DNA of 64,000 nucleotides from Prochlorococcus marinus (GCF_001180325.1 NZ_CVSZ01000016.1:49889-113888); one strand, 5' to 3'. Numbered from the stretch's first letter, positions 24,204 to 32,256 are shown. The notes: generated from the sequence alone by a model not told the origin. Program-made: numbers and translations.

Positions 24204-24298
24204 CAACCAGAGAAGAATTAAAGAATAATGAAGCTAGAGAAATTAATTCCTCAGGGTTGAAGAAGAAAAGGGGAAGATTGGACAAAAAAAAGAGCTAG
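24200..24298 (+). CDS. Basic microprotein overlapping previous gene
   Basis: 32 residues, highly charged (LKKKRGRLDKKKS). The ATG overlaps the TGA of the preceding frame. It may be real by coupling, or chance. Confidence 0.25.
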   Translation: MTTREELKNNEAREINSSGLKKKRGRLDKKKS

Positions 24299-24316
24299 TG
24301 CTGATAATCCTTAAAA

Positions 24317-24330
24317 AGTGGACAAATAGT
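24317..24330 (+). repeat. Orphan module-B-type end motif
   Basis: AGTGGACAAATAGT equals the start of the module B right doublet (AGTGGACAAATAGTGGACA at 16230), but the second word is lost. No tRNA-Pro core lies in the next 150 bp. Looks like a truncated element end. Confidence 0.45.
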
Positions 24331-24472
24331 ACTCAATACACTGATTAGTGGCGGTGCAAGAAGTAAGCGTTTCATACTATTTAAAATATTTTTACCAAAG
24401 TCGAAAAGTATAAAACAAACATTTTTGTTCCCAATTTACTTTAACTCCCTAATTACTTTTATTGTTTTTTGA

Positions 24473-25195
24473 TTAGTCATATGTTTTTGAGGAGTTTTCA
24501 AGTAATCCATTTAATTCTAGGAGTTCTTCTTTACTAAGTTCTCTATATTCTCCTGTTGGCACATCTAACTTAATATTCATAATTCTTACACGCTTTAATG
24601 ATCGTACTCTATATCCTAAGGCCTCGCACATTCTTCTAATCTGGCGGTTAAGTCCCTGTGTGAGTATTATTTTAAAGTTTCTTGGACCCAATTTTTCTAC
24701 GAAACAATTTTTAGTTATTGTGCCTAATATTTCCACTCCATTACTCATGCTTTGAATAAAATCGCTATTAATCGGACGATTAACTTTTACAATATATTCT
24801 TTTTCATGATTATTTCTTGCTCTGAGTATTTTATTTACGATATCTCCATCATTAGTTAAAAAAATCAATCCCTCACTGAGCTTATCTAATCTTCCTATAG
24901 GGAAAATTCTTTTAGGATATTTAATGAAATCTATGACATTATTGGGTTCCACTTTTCTATCTGTTGTGCAAACAATTCCTACAGGTTTATTAAAGGCTAA
25001 GTATATGTTTTTTTGTCTCTTTGATTTTTCTATTCTTTGACCTTTAACTTCTACTTGGTCACTATCTTCTACTTTGGTTCCAATTTCTGGAATTTTGCCA
25101 TTAATGGTTACCTTTCCTTCAAGGATTAATCTATCTGCTTCTCTTCTAGAACAATAACCGACTTCGCTTAAATATTTATTTATTCTGGTAGCCAT
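24473..25195 (-). CDS. rluF: 23S rRNA pseudouridine synthase RluF-type
   Basis: 240 residues. An S4 RNA-binding domain is at residues 2-60 (RINKYLSEVGYCSRREADRL). The RsuA-family catalytic domain has KPVGIVCTT, GRLDKLSEGLIFLTNDGD with the nucleophilic Asp, and GLNRQIRRMCEALGYRV. The middle, VFPIGRLDK...KILRARNNHEKEY, follows E. coli RluF closely, which modifies U2604 of 23S rRNA. The closer resemblance to the RluF of other bacteria than to general RluB suggests an acquired accessory gene. Confidence 0.85.
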   Translation of the reverse strand: MATRINKYLSEVGYCSRREADRLILEGKVTINGKIPEIGTKVEDSDQVEVKGQRIEKSKRQKNIYLAFNKPVGIVCTTDRKVEPNNVIDFIKYPKRIFPIGRLDKLSEGLIFLTNDGDIVNKILRARNNHEKEYIVKVNRPINSDFIQSMSNGVEILGTITKNCFVEKLGPRNFKIILTQGLNRQIRRMCEALGYRVRSLKRVRIMNIKLDVPTGEYRELSKEELLELNGLLENSSKTYD

Positions 25196-25342
25196 TTTGG
25201 ATGTTTCATTTTTATCTGCACTAAAAAAATTAACTTATTTCTTCATATTTTAGATCGGCTGTTAATTTTAGTTATTATTCTCATCAATGAATTTCAAATT
25301 ATTTTCATCATTAATTTTTACTGCACAGATCTAACTTTCTTT

Positions 25343-25588
25343 TTAATTCCAATTTTTTTCAATTTTCCTCCATCCTTGAGAAAGTAATCTTTCATAAATT
25401 TCTCTAGCTAAATCTATTTCAACAGAAACTGTGTTTGTCATTACTGGTGGTTTGTTTCCTAATTCTCCAACTATTTTTCCAGTATCTATAAAAATATACT
25501 CAAAAACTCCATCTATACTCTTATCATTTTTCATAAATCTTTTAACTTCTGACCTGTTTGAATTAATTAACCAATAAGATTTAGCCAT
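25343..25588 (-). CDS. DUF1651 family protein
   Basis: 81 residues: SYWLINSNRSEVKRF, a middle strand YIFIDTGKIVGE, NKPPVM, and the C-terminal LAREIYERLLSQGWRKIEKNW. This matches the DUF1651 pattern of picocyanobacteria, where a helix ends in LL..GW. Related frames are at 28109 and, loosely, 24054 and 40453. Function unknown. Confidence 0.7.
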   Translation of the reverse strand: MAKSYWLINSNRSEVKRFMKNDKSIDGVFEYIFIDTGKIVGELGNKPPVMTNTVSVEIDLAREIYERLLSQGWRKIEKNWN

Positions 25589-25620
25589 TAATCTAACCTT
25601 GGGATTAGTAAGGTTTGCAT

Positions 25621-26259
25621 TTAAAACAAACTCATTTGATCAGTTTCTTTTTTCTTTACATCCTCTACTAGCCAACCATCAGGGGACCAACTCATCATGA
25701 TTGCAAATAATCCTCTTAATTCATCTGCATCTTTAACTTGCTCCGTCCATTGTTCCTCATATCCATTGGGAACGATAACAGGCATGCGGTGATGTAAAGG
25801 TTTAATTAAATCATTTGGTTCAGTTGTTAAAACGCAGCAACTCTCAAGTTCTGCTCCATCTGGTGAAGTCCACTTACTCCATATTCCACCCAACCAAAAA
25901 GTCTCATAATTCGACTTTCGAACCCGATATTTTTTTTCAAAAAAACCGCTCGCGGGTATTAGGCACCTTTTGTGTTTCCAACTTCCACTAAATAATTTTT
26001 TTTCTTCTACGCTTTCTGATCTTGCATTAAATGGTCTTGGTCTCTCTTTATCAAATGGGTCTCTGGCCCAAGGAGAAATAAAGCCCCATGTCATAAAAGT
26101 AGTTTTAATTCTTCCTTCATTTTTAATTACAAGAACAGGATCATTAGGTCTTATTAGACTTTGAGTATCATATTTAGAATCAAGTCCAGTTGGATAGTCT
26201 TGTTTCAAAACCTTTGGTAACTTCTCAAATTTAGTTTTCAGCTCAAATCTTCCGCACAT
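25621..26259 (-). CDS. yedK: SRAP / YedK (HMCES-type) abasic-site protein
   Basis: 212 residues beginning MCGRF, with the invariant Cys2 that crosslinks to abasic sites in single-stranded DNA. NARSESVEEKKLF and RCLIPASGFFEK carry the conserved Asn and Glu, and LHHRMPVIVP has the catalytic His. The protein shields abasic sites at stalled forks until repair. Length is normal. Confidence 0.88.
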   Translation of the reverse strand: MCGRFELKTKFEKLPKVLKQDYPTGLDSKYDTQSLIRPNDPVLVIKNEGRIKTTFMTWGFISPWARDPFDKERPRPFNARSESVEEKKLFSGSWKHKRCLIPASGFFEKKYRVRKSNYETFWLGGIWSKWTSPDGAELESCCVLTTEPNDLIKPLHHRMPVIVPNGYEEQWTEQVKDADELRGLFAIMMSWSPDGWLVEDVKKKETDQMSLF

Positions 26260-26448
26260 TGATTTTTAAAATATTTTTAAAACTCACTTAAAAAACAGTA
26301 AATTTACCTTATTTTAGATCTACTTTCAGTTTTCTCAAAGAAAAAACAATTTTTTGATCGCAGAAAGTTTTTTATCCAAATAATTAAAAAAAAATATAGA
26401 TATTGAAAAGCTTCCTCAAATTTAATTTGATTGTTTCAAAATTGAATT

Positions 26449-26595
26449 ATGACAGATCCTATTCTTTATTTATCAATGCTATTGGGACTTGGAGGAGTTT
26501 ATGTATTAATTTCTTCCTTCCATGATGATGACGATGGTGATGATGATGGAGAAAAATATATTTATAATCTCGAACAAACTTATTTAGCAAAATAG
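26449..26595 (+). CDS. One-helix protein with poly-Asp segment
   Basis: 48 residues: helix ILYLSMLLGLGGVYVLISSF, then HDDDDGDDDGE and a short tail. The run of Asp could bind divalent cations. Unknown. Confidence 0.5.
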   Translation: MTDPILYLSMLLGLGGVYVLISSFHDDDDGDDDGEKYIYNLEQTYLAK

Positions 26596-26841
26596 TTGAT
26601 TTGTTTATAAAGCATATTATCTTCAATAAGTTTATTGCAAAAACAGACTCCCTTTGAAAATAGTTTATAGACGTAAAGGCAATATCGTCTTTTTTGCAAA
26701 TTCTACTTGCTCATTATATTAATTTTTAACTTAGGTTGTTGGTCCTCTATCCGTATATGTTTGTGCCTTAAACCGTACATTTTTATTAGTCGATTGATAA
26801 GCATACCTAGTTAGAACTTAGTTGTAACTGAGATAAATTAA

Positions 26842-27027
26842 ATGCCTTCAACACCAATAAAATCTTGTAATAAATATGTGTTGAGTTACAAAGATTCAAC
26901 AAATAAAACACATGAAGTTGGCTTCTACGCTCGCGATGCATACGATTGCCTAATGCTTGCGAGAGAATTCAACACTTACGTACATGACAATCCAGGATCT
27001 GTAATCAGAATCCAACAAAAATTTTGA
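26842..27027 (+). CDS. Small conserved-type hypothetical protein
   Basis: 61 residues, soluble, MPSTPIKSCNKYVLSYKDS..., with a strand-helix-strand layout (VGFYARDAYDCLMLAREF). It is followed after 12 bp by the 27040 gene, which has its own GAGGAA site. Likely a two-gene operon. Function unknown. Confidence 0.55.
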   Translation: MPSTPIKSCNKYVLSYKDSTNKTHEVGFYARDAYDCLMLAREFNTYVHDNPGSVIRIQQKF

Positions 27028-27039
27028 GGAAATTATTTT

Positions 27040-27204
27040 ATGAATTTCAAAAAATCACCATTCGCAATTCAAGATAAAAATGCAAGAGATCTTGATAATG
27101 CAAAAGATTATCCGACAATTGAAGATTTAATGAAAGAACAGAATGTTCCAAGAGATTACTCAAATACAGTTCACCATCGTAGAGATTTAGACTCTCTCGG
27201 TTAG
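27040..27204 (+). CDS. Small hydrophilic hypothetical protein
   Basis: 54 residues, charged and probably disordered, with HHRRDLDSLG at the end. TTGAGGAAATTATTTTATG gives a clear ribosome site. Co-directional with 26842. Confidence 0.55.
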   Translation: MNFKKSPFAIQDKNARDLDNAKDYPTIEDLMKEQNVPRDYSNTVHHRRDLDSLG

Positions 27205-27271
27205 TTTACGATAATAGCTATTTACTAATTTTTAAAAATTAACTATTGTGATTAATGCTATTTGCAATTCA

Positions 27272-27439
27272 TCATAAGATAATATTTTCTTCCTCAAGTT
27301 TTTTTTTAAGCTCTACAGGCATATATGCAATATCTTTTTTTATTGCATTAATAGCATCTCTATACTTTTCAGGTTCATCTAAAAGCATTTTTATTAAATT
27401 GTATTGACTTTCAATTTCTTCAGAAGAAAATTTTCCCAT
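27272..27439 (-). CDS. Small helical hypothetical protein
   Basis: 55 residues, MGKFSSEEIESQYNLIKMLL..., highly charged and helical. ATG at 27439, TGA at 27272. Upstream of it on the minus strand is the 27500 gene. Function unknown. Confidence 0.5.
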   Translation of the reverse strand: MGKFSSEEIESQYNLIKMLLDEPEKYRDAINAIKKDIAYMPVELKKKLEEENIIL

Positions 27440-27499
27440 AAAAAATATGTTTTACCCTTTTATATTAAATTAACAGTCAAACATACAAAAAATTAACTA

Positions 27500-27811
27500 T
27501 TAGTTAGAAGCTGCTGCAATTTCTTTATGGATGGAAAGAAATTCCTTATCGGTTAGAACTGGTGTAACTTCAATTTCTACGCCAAAATTATCGACCCAGA
27601 TACTACTCCATTTCCAAATGTTCTGATGGTTTGAAGATTCAACTATTGCCCAACCATTAGCTCCCTCTGGATTTACTACTCGATTAAGAACTTTAAACCC
27701 ATCAAATTCATCACCTTCGCATCCTCCTTCGACAAAACCCGCAAAAGCTTCGGCCCCCTGCATATGACTTTCTTGATCTGGAAATTGCCAATGAACGATG
27801 TAAGTTTGCAT
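27500..27811 (-). CDS. DUF3303-like alpha/beta barrel protein
   Basis: 103 residues: MQTYIVHWQFPDQESHMQGA, GCEGDEFDGFKVLNRV, GWAIVESSNHQNIWKWSSIW. The pattern of a dimeric ferredoxin-like barrel (DUF3303-type) seems right. The ligand is unknown. Confidence 0.6.
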   Translation of the reverse strand: MQTYIVHWQFPDQESHMQGAEAFAGFVEGGCEGDEFDGFKVLNRVVNPEGANGWAIVESSNHQNIWKWSSIWVDNFGVEIEVTPVLTDKEFLSIHKEIAAASN

Positions 27812-27914
27812 GAATAAGATTATTTTTTTAATTATTAATTATCGAATTTAAAAATTAAATGAAAAGTCTTTAAACACTAATTAAAAAGGGCTTAAGCCTA
27901 GAAAGGAAAATAGC

Positions 27915-27997
27915 AAAAAAAAAGACTCTTACGAGCCTAGGTGATGGGGACTCCTATAATGACAAATCAAACAGAAACAAACAACCCCATCAATAGG
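27915..27997 (-). ncRNA. Candidate small RNA with terminator
   Basis: On the minus strand, TGATGGGG pairs with CCCCATCA, extended by CCTA/TAGG, around a 35-nt U-rich loop. GGCTC-GTAA-GAGTC and nine U follow (27937-27915), an intrinsic terminator with no gene upstream. CCCCATCACC in this RNA is complementary to GGTGATGGGGA at 28051-28061 on the plus strand. Confidence 0.5.
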
Positions 27998-28082
27998 TAA
28001 TTTTAAATACTTACAAACACCATATGTAGTGCTAAGATCTTAAAAAGAGCTGGGTGATGGGGATTATCCTGCTTTTTGATTG

Positions 28083-28108
28083 GGGCGAAGCTAACGCCCT
28101 TTTTTTTT
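28083..28108 (+). terminator. Hairpin plus T-run abutting ATG
   Basis: GGGCG-AAGCTAA-CGCCC then nine T ending at the ATG at 28109. Same arrangement as the two leaders in module B. It could end a short transcript starting near 28045 (TAAGAT at 28033-28038 as -10) or attenuate the next gene. Confidence 0.6.
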
Positions 28109-28369
28109 ATGGAAAAATTTACTTTAATCAATAAAGCAAGATCGAGGATTAAAGTATTTGAACCTTTTGCTGATAGTTCTAAGAACTCTCCTATGGTTAA
28201 TGCAATTTTAATCTCTTATGGTTGCGTCTTTAAGCGATCAAGTAAGCCAGTTATGAAAGGCTCTAGGGTTGAATCTATCGAAGACGCGAGAAACGAATAT
28301 AAAAAACTTTTAGAGGAAGGGTGGAAAAAAACTTATAGATTCAATAGTTTTTTTAAAAAAAAATGGTGA
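28109..28369 (+). CDS. DUF1651-like protein
   Basis: 86 residues from the ATG immediately after the T-run. An upstream ATG at 28076 would translate through the hairpin and is unlikely. MEKFTLINKARSRIKVFEPF, a strand region, then EDARNEYKKLLEEGWKKT shows the family's LL..GW ending. Function unknown. Confidence 0.6.
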   Translation: MEKFTLINKARSRIKVFEPFADSSKNSPMVNAILISYGCVFKRSSKPVMKGSRVESIEDARNEYKKLLEEGWKKTYRFNSFFKKKW

Positions 28370-28442
28370 ATAGGTACTTTACCTAAAATTTGACACTATT
28401 AAATATTAATTGCTAGATAAGCCTCAGGATTGAAGATAGATC

Positions 28443-28610
28443 ATGAAAAATGACATTTATTCAAATATTAAAGATGCAGATGCTTTGGAAAGTTTTTTTG
28501 AATGTATAACTTCTTGTAGCATCAATAGTGAGGGAGTAGATTGCACAACAGCATGTTATGCAAAACATTTAGAACCAAACAATATCGATTACCCTTTAAA
28601 ATTTTCATAA
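28443..28610 (+). CDS. Microprotein with paired CX3C motifs
   Basis: 55 residues with Cys at 21, 25, 34 and 38 (CITSC and CTTAC, 8 residues apart). Two CX3C motifs on facing helices are the layout of small disulfide-paired helical hairpins, or could bind metal. No signal peptide. Not recognised. Confidence 0.55.
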   Translation: MKNDIYSNIKDADALESFFECITSCSINSEGVDCTTACYAKHLEPNNIDYPLKFS

Positions 28611-28643
28611 GCAAGGCTTATTGATTATTGTTATATTTTATTG

Positions 28644-28757
28644 ATGTTATTCCCACCTCCTCAAGTTATTTTTGGTCTATTGCTTTTATCTATAGCAGTA
28701 GTTCTCATATGGGATATTAGATACAATCCTTTTGGAGAAGACGAAGACGGAATTTAA
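28644..28757 (+). CDS. One-helix membrane microprotein
   Basis: 37 residues: MLFPPPQVIFGLLLLSIAVV then an acidic tail, FGEDEDGI. Unknown small membrane subunit-like protein. Confidence 0.5.
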   Translation: MLFPPPQVIFGLLLLSIAVVLIWDIRYNPFGEDEDGI

Positions 28758-28760
28758 TTT

Positions 28761-28877
28761 TCAACTAGGAAGCTGATTTGTAGGTGGTGCGTGAAATTGC
28801 CTTTTCTTTCTTTTGAGTCTTTTGTAAGCTAATAAAGAGCCTAATAATAACAATGTGATAGCTATTGAGTTAATCAT
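28761..28877 (-). CDS. One-helix membrane microprotein
   Basis: 38 residues: helix MINSIAITLLLLGSLLAY then a strongly basic stretch, KRLKRKKR. Convergent with 28644, whose stop is 3 bp away. Unknown. Confidence 0.45.
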   Translation of the reverse strand: MINSIAITLLLLGSLLAYKRLKRKKRQFHAPPTNQLPS

Positions 28878-29055
28878 ATGAGGTAGTTTTATATATATAA
28901 AAACAAATATGTTCTAAATATCAATGACTAAAGTTATTTTTTAAAAAAGGGTTTAATTATAGACTAATTTTTAATATTTAGCTTTTTCATTAGGTACCTA
29001 AAACAACTAAAAGAAGATGCTTATCTGACCACAAGTAATTGCCATACAATAAGAA

Positions 29056-29160
29056 TCACTTTTTCTTATTTCTCATTTGATATTGCAAAACAGCTTTTAG
29101 ATGTTTTACTTCTTTTTCTAAAGTCTCAATTCTTTTTTCTAGTTCTTCATTATTTGCCAT
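29056..29160 (-). CDS. Short coiled-coil microprotein
   Basis: 34 residues, MANNEELEKRIETLEKEVKH then LKAVLQ, with a clean heptad pattern and a basic tail. Likely dimerises. Unknown role. Confidence 0.45.
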   Translation of the reverse strand: MANNEELEKRIETLEKEVKHLKAVLQYQMRNKKK

Positions 29161-29305
29161 ATTTTTTAGAGATAAATTCCTTGATATTTATACTATTAAA
29201 AAAACGACTTGTTGATCATGGCAAATGTCTAATAAGTAATAGAACCTATTGATGCGCATAATCTCTCTAGATAAATTATGCAGAGTACAATTTTAGGGGT
29301 AATTT

Positions 29306-29449
29306 ATGAGTGGAGACTATGAGACACTAGAAATAAATCAACCTAAAATTTCATATTTTCAGAAAAGATCCGAAAATAATACAGAATGGTTGGATAAATT
29401 AATCAACCAAATTGAAGATATGAAAAAAAATATATCCAAATCTGCTTAA
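29306..29449 (+). CDS. Small hypothetical protein
   Basis: 47 hydrophilic residues ending LINQIEDMKKN...KSA. First of a chain of overlapping genes: its TAA overlaps the next ATG (TAATG). Unknown. Confidence 0.45.
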   Translation: MSGDYETLEINQPKISYFQKRSENNTEWLDKLINQIEDMKKNISKSA

Positions 29450-29565
29450 TGACAGAAAAAGAGTTGGAGCAATTAGAGAAATTTGCAAAAGAAAATGGTT
29501 ATAATGACGAGCTAAAAGATATATATTTAAGGGAGATTATTGACAGAAATAAAGAATACGAATGA
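29449..29565 (+). CDS. Small helical protein, overlapping neighbours
   Basis: 38 charged residues, MTEKELEQLEKFAKENGYND and on. It starts in the stop of the previous gene and its TGA overlaps the next start (ATGA). Probably part of the metal-related operon that follows, by coupling only. Confidence 0.45.
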   Translation: MTEKELEQLEKFAKENGYNDELKDIYLREIIDRNKEYE

Positions 29566-29792
29566 GATCAAATTTTAGACCAAATATCCGACTTGTCACA
29601 AACGTTCTTTTAGTTATTGGTACTTTTGCAATTGCTTTAAAGATTACTCCAATAGCAGAGGTATATCAGGAAAAAAATTTATGTATTAAATATCTAAAAC
29701 ATCAAATAGATCGAGACAAACTTATCAAAAGACTAAAAATAGTTAAACAAGCAAATCCATCTAGTATTTGTGACTCTATCCTTAAAAGTTAA
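29562..29792 (+). CDS. Membrane-anchored small protein
   Basis: 76 residues. Helix at residues 10-27 (VTNVLLVIGTFAIALKI), then a periplasmic basic region with two Cys (LCIKYL, SICDSI). It starts within the stop codon of 29449 and lies 2 bp before 29795. Unknown. Confidence 0.5.
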   Translation: MRSNFRPNIRLVTNVLLVIGTFAIALKITPIAEVYQEKNLCIKYLKHQIDRDKLIKRLKIVKQANPSSICDSILKS

Positions 29793-29794
29793 AG

Positions 29795-30247
29795 ATGAAG
29801 ATTAAGTCATTTACCCCCTTAATTGCAGTCTTTGGTACTTCATTTCTGATAACCATTTCATTGCTTAAAAGTTTCCAAATTTTTATGGGGATATCAATTT
29901 GTCTTTTAGCGATGCTCAAGCTTATGGATATTGAAGCTTTTGGAACAAGTTACAAGAAATATGATTTAATATCTTCTAAATTTGATGGCTGGATATATAT
30001 ATATCCTTTTTGCGAATTATTAATCGGGATAAGTTTTCTGAATTCTTCTTCACCTCCTTTAATTATTTTTATTGCCCTAATTTTAGGAATTTCTGGAATG
30101 ATTTCAATATTTAAGGCTGTTTATTTGGATAAATTAAAATTAAATTGTGCATGTACTGGTGGATATACAAAAACTCCTTTGGGAATTATTAGTTTTATCG
30201 AAAATCTTTTAATGGCAATTATGAGTGTCTTAATTTTGATAAAATAG
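29795..30247 (+). CDS. MauE/DoxX-like membrane protein
   Basis: 150 residues with four predicted helices. It has the layout of MauE-type proteins (FEL/CELLIGISFL in helix 2; KLNCACTGG with a CxC pair near the start of helix 4). Family members act with disulfide or metal delivery. It is placed before a DUF411 gene, so copper or mercury handling is plausible. Confidence 0.6.
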   Translation: MKIKSFTPLIAVFGTSFLITISLLKSFQIFMGISICLLAMLKLMDIEAFGTSYKKYDLISSKFDGWIYIYPFCELLIGISFLNSSSPPLIIFIALILGISGMISIFKAVYLDKLKLNCACTGGYTKTPLGIISFIENLLMAIMSVLILIK

Positions 30248-30308
30248 CAATTTAATAAATTTTCATTTATGGTTAATTTAAATATTAAATTTAATCGTCG
30301 TTATTAGT

Positions 30309-30827
30309 ATGGCATTTAATAAAATATTTATGAAAAGAGGATTTTTAAATTATCTAATTTTTTCTGGAATTCTTTTAACAAATTTAATTAATCCAAATAA
30401 GAGTATTGCTTTAACTCAAGAAGATATAGATATCCAAAAAGTTATTTCTTACAGATCAGCATCATGCGGTTGTTGCAAAAAATGGATTAATCATTTAAGA
30501 GATAACGGATTAGAAGTTGTTGATAATATAGTTGAGGATGTTTCAGTAATTAAAAACCAATATCAAATTCCCAATAATCTGAGATCATGTCACTCTGCTC
30601 AAATAGCTAACTATACGATTGAAGGACATGTCCCGATTGAATCAATCAACAAACTTTTTAGAGAAGAACCAAATATCAAAGGGATAGCAGTTCCTGGCAT
30701 GCCACTTGGCTCTCCAGGGATGGAAATGCATTCTCACGAATCGCACTCTCATGATTATGAGAACTACAAAGTAGTTTCATTTAGTAAAACTGGCAAAACA
30801 AAAATATTTGATAAAATCTCTCCTTAA
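30309..30827 (+). CDS. DUF411 metal-binding protein
   Basis: 172 residues: signal peptide (to about residue 34), then ISYRSASCGCCKKWINHLRD, IPNNLRSCHSAQIANYTIEG then HVP, and GIAVPGMPLGSPGMEM followed by a HSHESHSH cluster. These are the DUF411 landmarks (CGCC, SCHT/SCHS, GMP.GSPGME). DUF411 proteins are associated with copper and other metal resistance. Periplasmic. Confidence 0.85.
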   Translation: MAFNKIFMKRGFLNYLIFSGILLTNLINPNKSIALTQEDIDIQKVISYRSASCGCCKKWINHLRDNGLEVVDNIVEDVSVIKNQYQIPNNLRSCHSAQIANYTIEGHVPIESINKLFREEPNIKGIAVPGMPLGSPGMEMHSHESHSHDYENYKVVSFSKTGKTKIFDKISP

Positions 30828-30848
30828 TACAAATACTTATTTGGAATA

Positions 30849-31070
30849 ATGCATCTTTTTCTTAGAAATTTTAAATTTTTTATTTTTTTATTTTCCTTAT
30901 CTCTAAATTTTAATAGTTATTCTCATGCACATATTAGGGGTACATTTCTTTCTAAAGAGGAGGCCGAAAATAGATCTTTAGAACTTGGTTGCGAAGGAAT
31001 ACATAAGAATCAAGATAAATGGATGCCATGCAAAAACGAAAAAGAATTACATATCTATTTGAGGAAATAG
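30849..31070 (+). CDS. DUF3721 secreted small protein
   Basis: 73 residues with a signal peptide (ending SYSHAH), then LSKEEAENRSLELGCEGIHK and DKWMPC. The GC.G.H...WMPC signature is the DUF3721 motif, with two Cys and a His that could bind a metal. It lies directly ahead of the PepSY-like gene with no gap. Confidence 0.75.
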   Translation: MHLFLRNFKFFIFLFSLSLNFNSYSHAHIRGTFLSKEEAENRSLELGCEGIHKNQDKWMPCKNEKELHIYLRK

Positions 31071-31331
31071 ATGGAAAAAGTAAAAACAAATCAAAGAAAA
31101 ATTCACAGAAAAATAACCGCAATTTCAGCAATCCCATTACTAATTACTATTGTATCTGGGACTATTTATAGTATTCTTCAACCACTAGGGATTGATGCTT
31201 TTTGGTTAATAAAATGGCATACAGGTAATTTTGGCATTATTAGTTTGCAACCTTTTTACTCGATATTTCTAGGTATAGCTTCAATAATCTCAATAATATC
31301 TGGAGTAAAACTATTACAAAAAAAATCTTAG
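31071..31331 (+). CDS. PepSY-associated-type membrane protein
   Basis: 86 residues with two helices. RKIHRKITAISAIPLLITIV and SGTIYSIL resemble the first helix of PepSY-TM proteins, which often accompany iron and copper systems; FWLIKWHTGNFG supplies a His. ATG follows the previous TAG directly. Likely the last gene of the DUF411 operon. Confidence 0.6.
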   Translation: MEKVKTNQRKIHRKITAISAIPLLITIVSGTIYSILQPLGIDAFWLIKWHTGNFGIISLQPFYSIFLGIASIISIISGVKLLQKKS

Positions 31332-31359
31332 ATATATCCTAAGCTAAGCCAAAAGCTAA

Positions 31360-31560
31360 TTAATTAATACTATTTGCGCCCCCACTTACTAAGAAAATTA
31401 TCGCTCCAAGTGCCATTGTTGCAACACCCATATAAGGGTATTTCTTAAGACTTGATTTAGTAATTGGAAGCCATGAAAGGTATCTATCAGATTTATTGAA
31501 TTCAATTTTTTTTGGTCTAGGTGGTAATCCTAATTTTTCTCTTCTTTTAGCTTCGCCCAT
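31360..31560 (-). CDS. DUF2839 membrane protein
   Basis: 66 residues starting MGEAKRREKLGLPPR, the DUF2839 hallmark, with one C-terminal helix (MGVATMALGAIIFLV). A paralogue is at 33765. Common in cyanobacteria; function unknown. Confidence 0.75.
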   Translation of the reverse strand: MGEAKRREKLGLPPRPKKIEFNKSDRYLSWLPITKSSLKKYPYMGVATMALGAIIFLVSGGANSIN

Positions 31561-31664
31561 AATCTTAAATTTGTTTATGTATTAATATTAAAAATTATGT
31601 TCTACACCTGCGAGTTAATTTTATTAAAAAAGAGGTCCTTTTAGATAAACAAATTTTTTAAAAT

Positions 31665-31886
31665 TTATTTAGCCTTCTTTAAATATAGATTCTTTGTATT
31701 TGCCTGATCTGATGTAAATAACAAAATTAATATAGTTCCAACTAGAAATGAAAAAATCATTGTCAAACCAACAACTTCCACCATTTCACTAGGAAGATAA
31801 TTTAAAAACATAATCATTAGATCTCTTATTTTAAACTTAGCAATTGTATTTTTAAAGTAAAGTAGGTATTCCTCCTTAAATTTCAA
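31665..31886 (-). CDS. Small membrane protein
   Basis: 73 residues with one long helix, VGLTMIFSFLVGTILILLF, and a basic tail. Not recognised. Confidence 0.45.
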   Translation of the reverse strand: MKFKEEYLLYFKNTIAKFKIRDLMIMFLNYLPSEMVEVVGLTMIFSFLVGTILILLFTSDQANTKNLYLKKAK

Positions 31887-31965
31887 AACAAACTTTCTGA
31901 GACTTTTTAATCTTTATTTATTTTTATTTGCGGGATAAATCTAGTTCTAGCCGATTACAATTTTC

Positions 31966-32256
31966 TTACTTAGTTATTCCTATATTCTTAAGCAATTTCA
32001 GGTAAGGCAAGGCCCAATTACCAAAGGTAAAAGAGATAGTCGTATTTTTTGTAGTTGGTAATAAGGCTTTAAAACTTGTAGAGGCTAATTTAGAAAATAT
32101 CTTAATAGTCTTCACGTCTAGATTATCCATATACAATTTTTTTTGAATACCTCGATCTTTCTTTTGGGGCAAATAATTTTCTATAAACCATAAAACTTGA
32201 TCTAAATTTGAATTATTGGGTGAGGTTTTAATTTGTTTATTTTTCTTTTTAAACAT
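31966..32256 (-). CDS. Hypothetical soluble protein
   Basis: 96 basic residues with the motif LDQVLWFIENYLPQKKDRG. No signal peptide or membrane helix. Not recognised. Confidence 0.5.
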   Translation of the reverse strand: MFKKKNKQIKTSPNNSNLDQVLWFIENYLPQKKDRGIQKKLYMDNLDVKTIKIFSKLASTSFKALLPTTKNTTISFTFGNWALPYLKLLKNIGITK

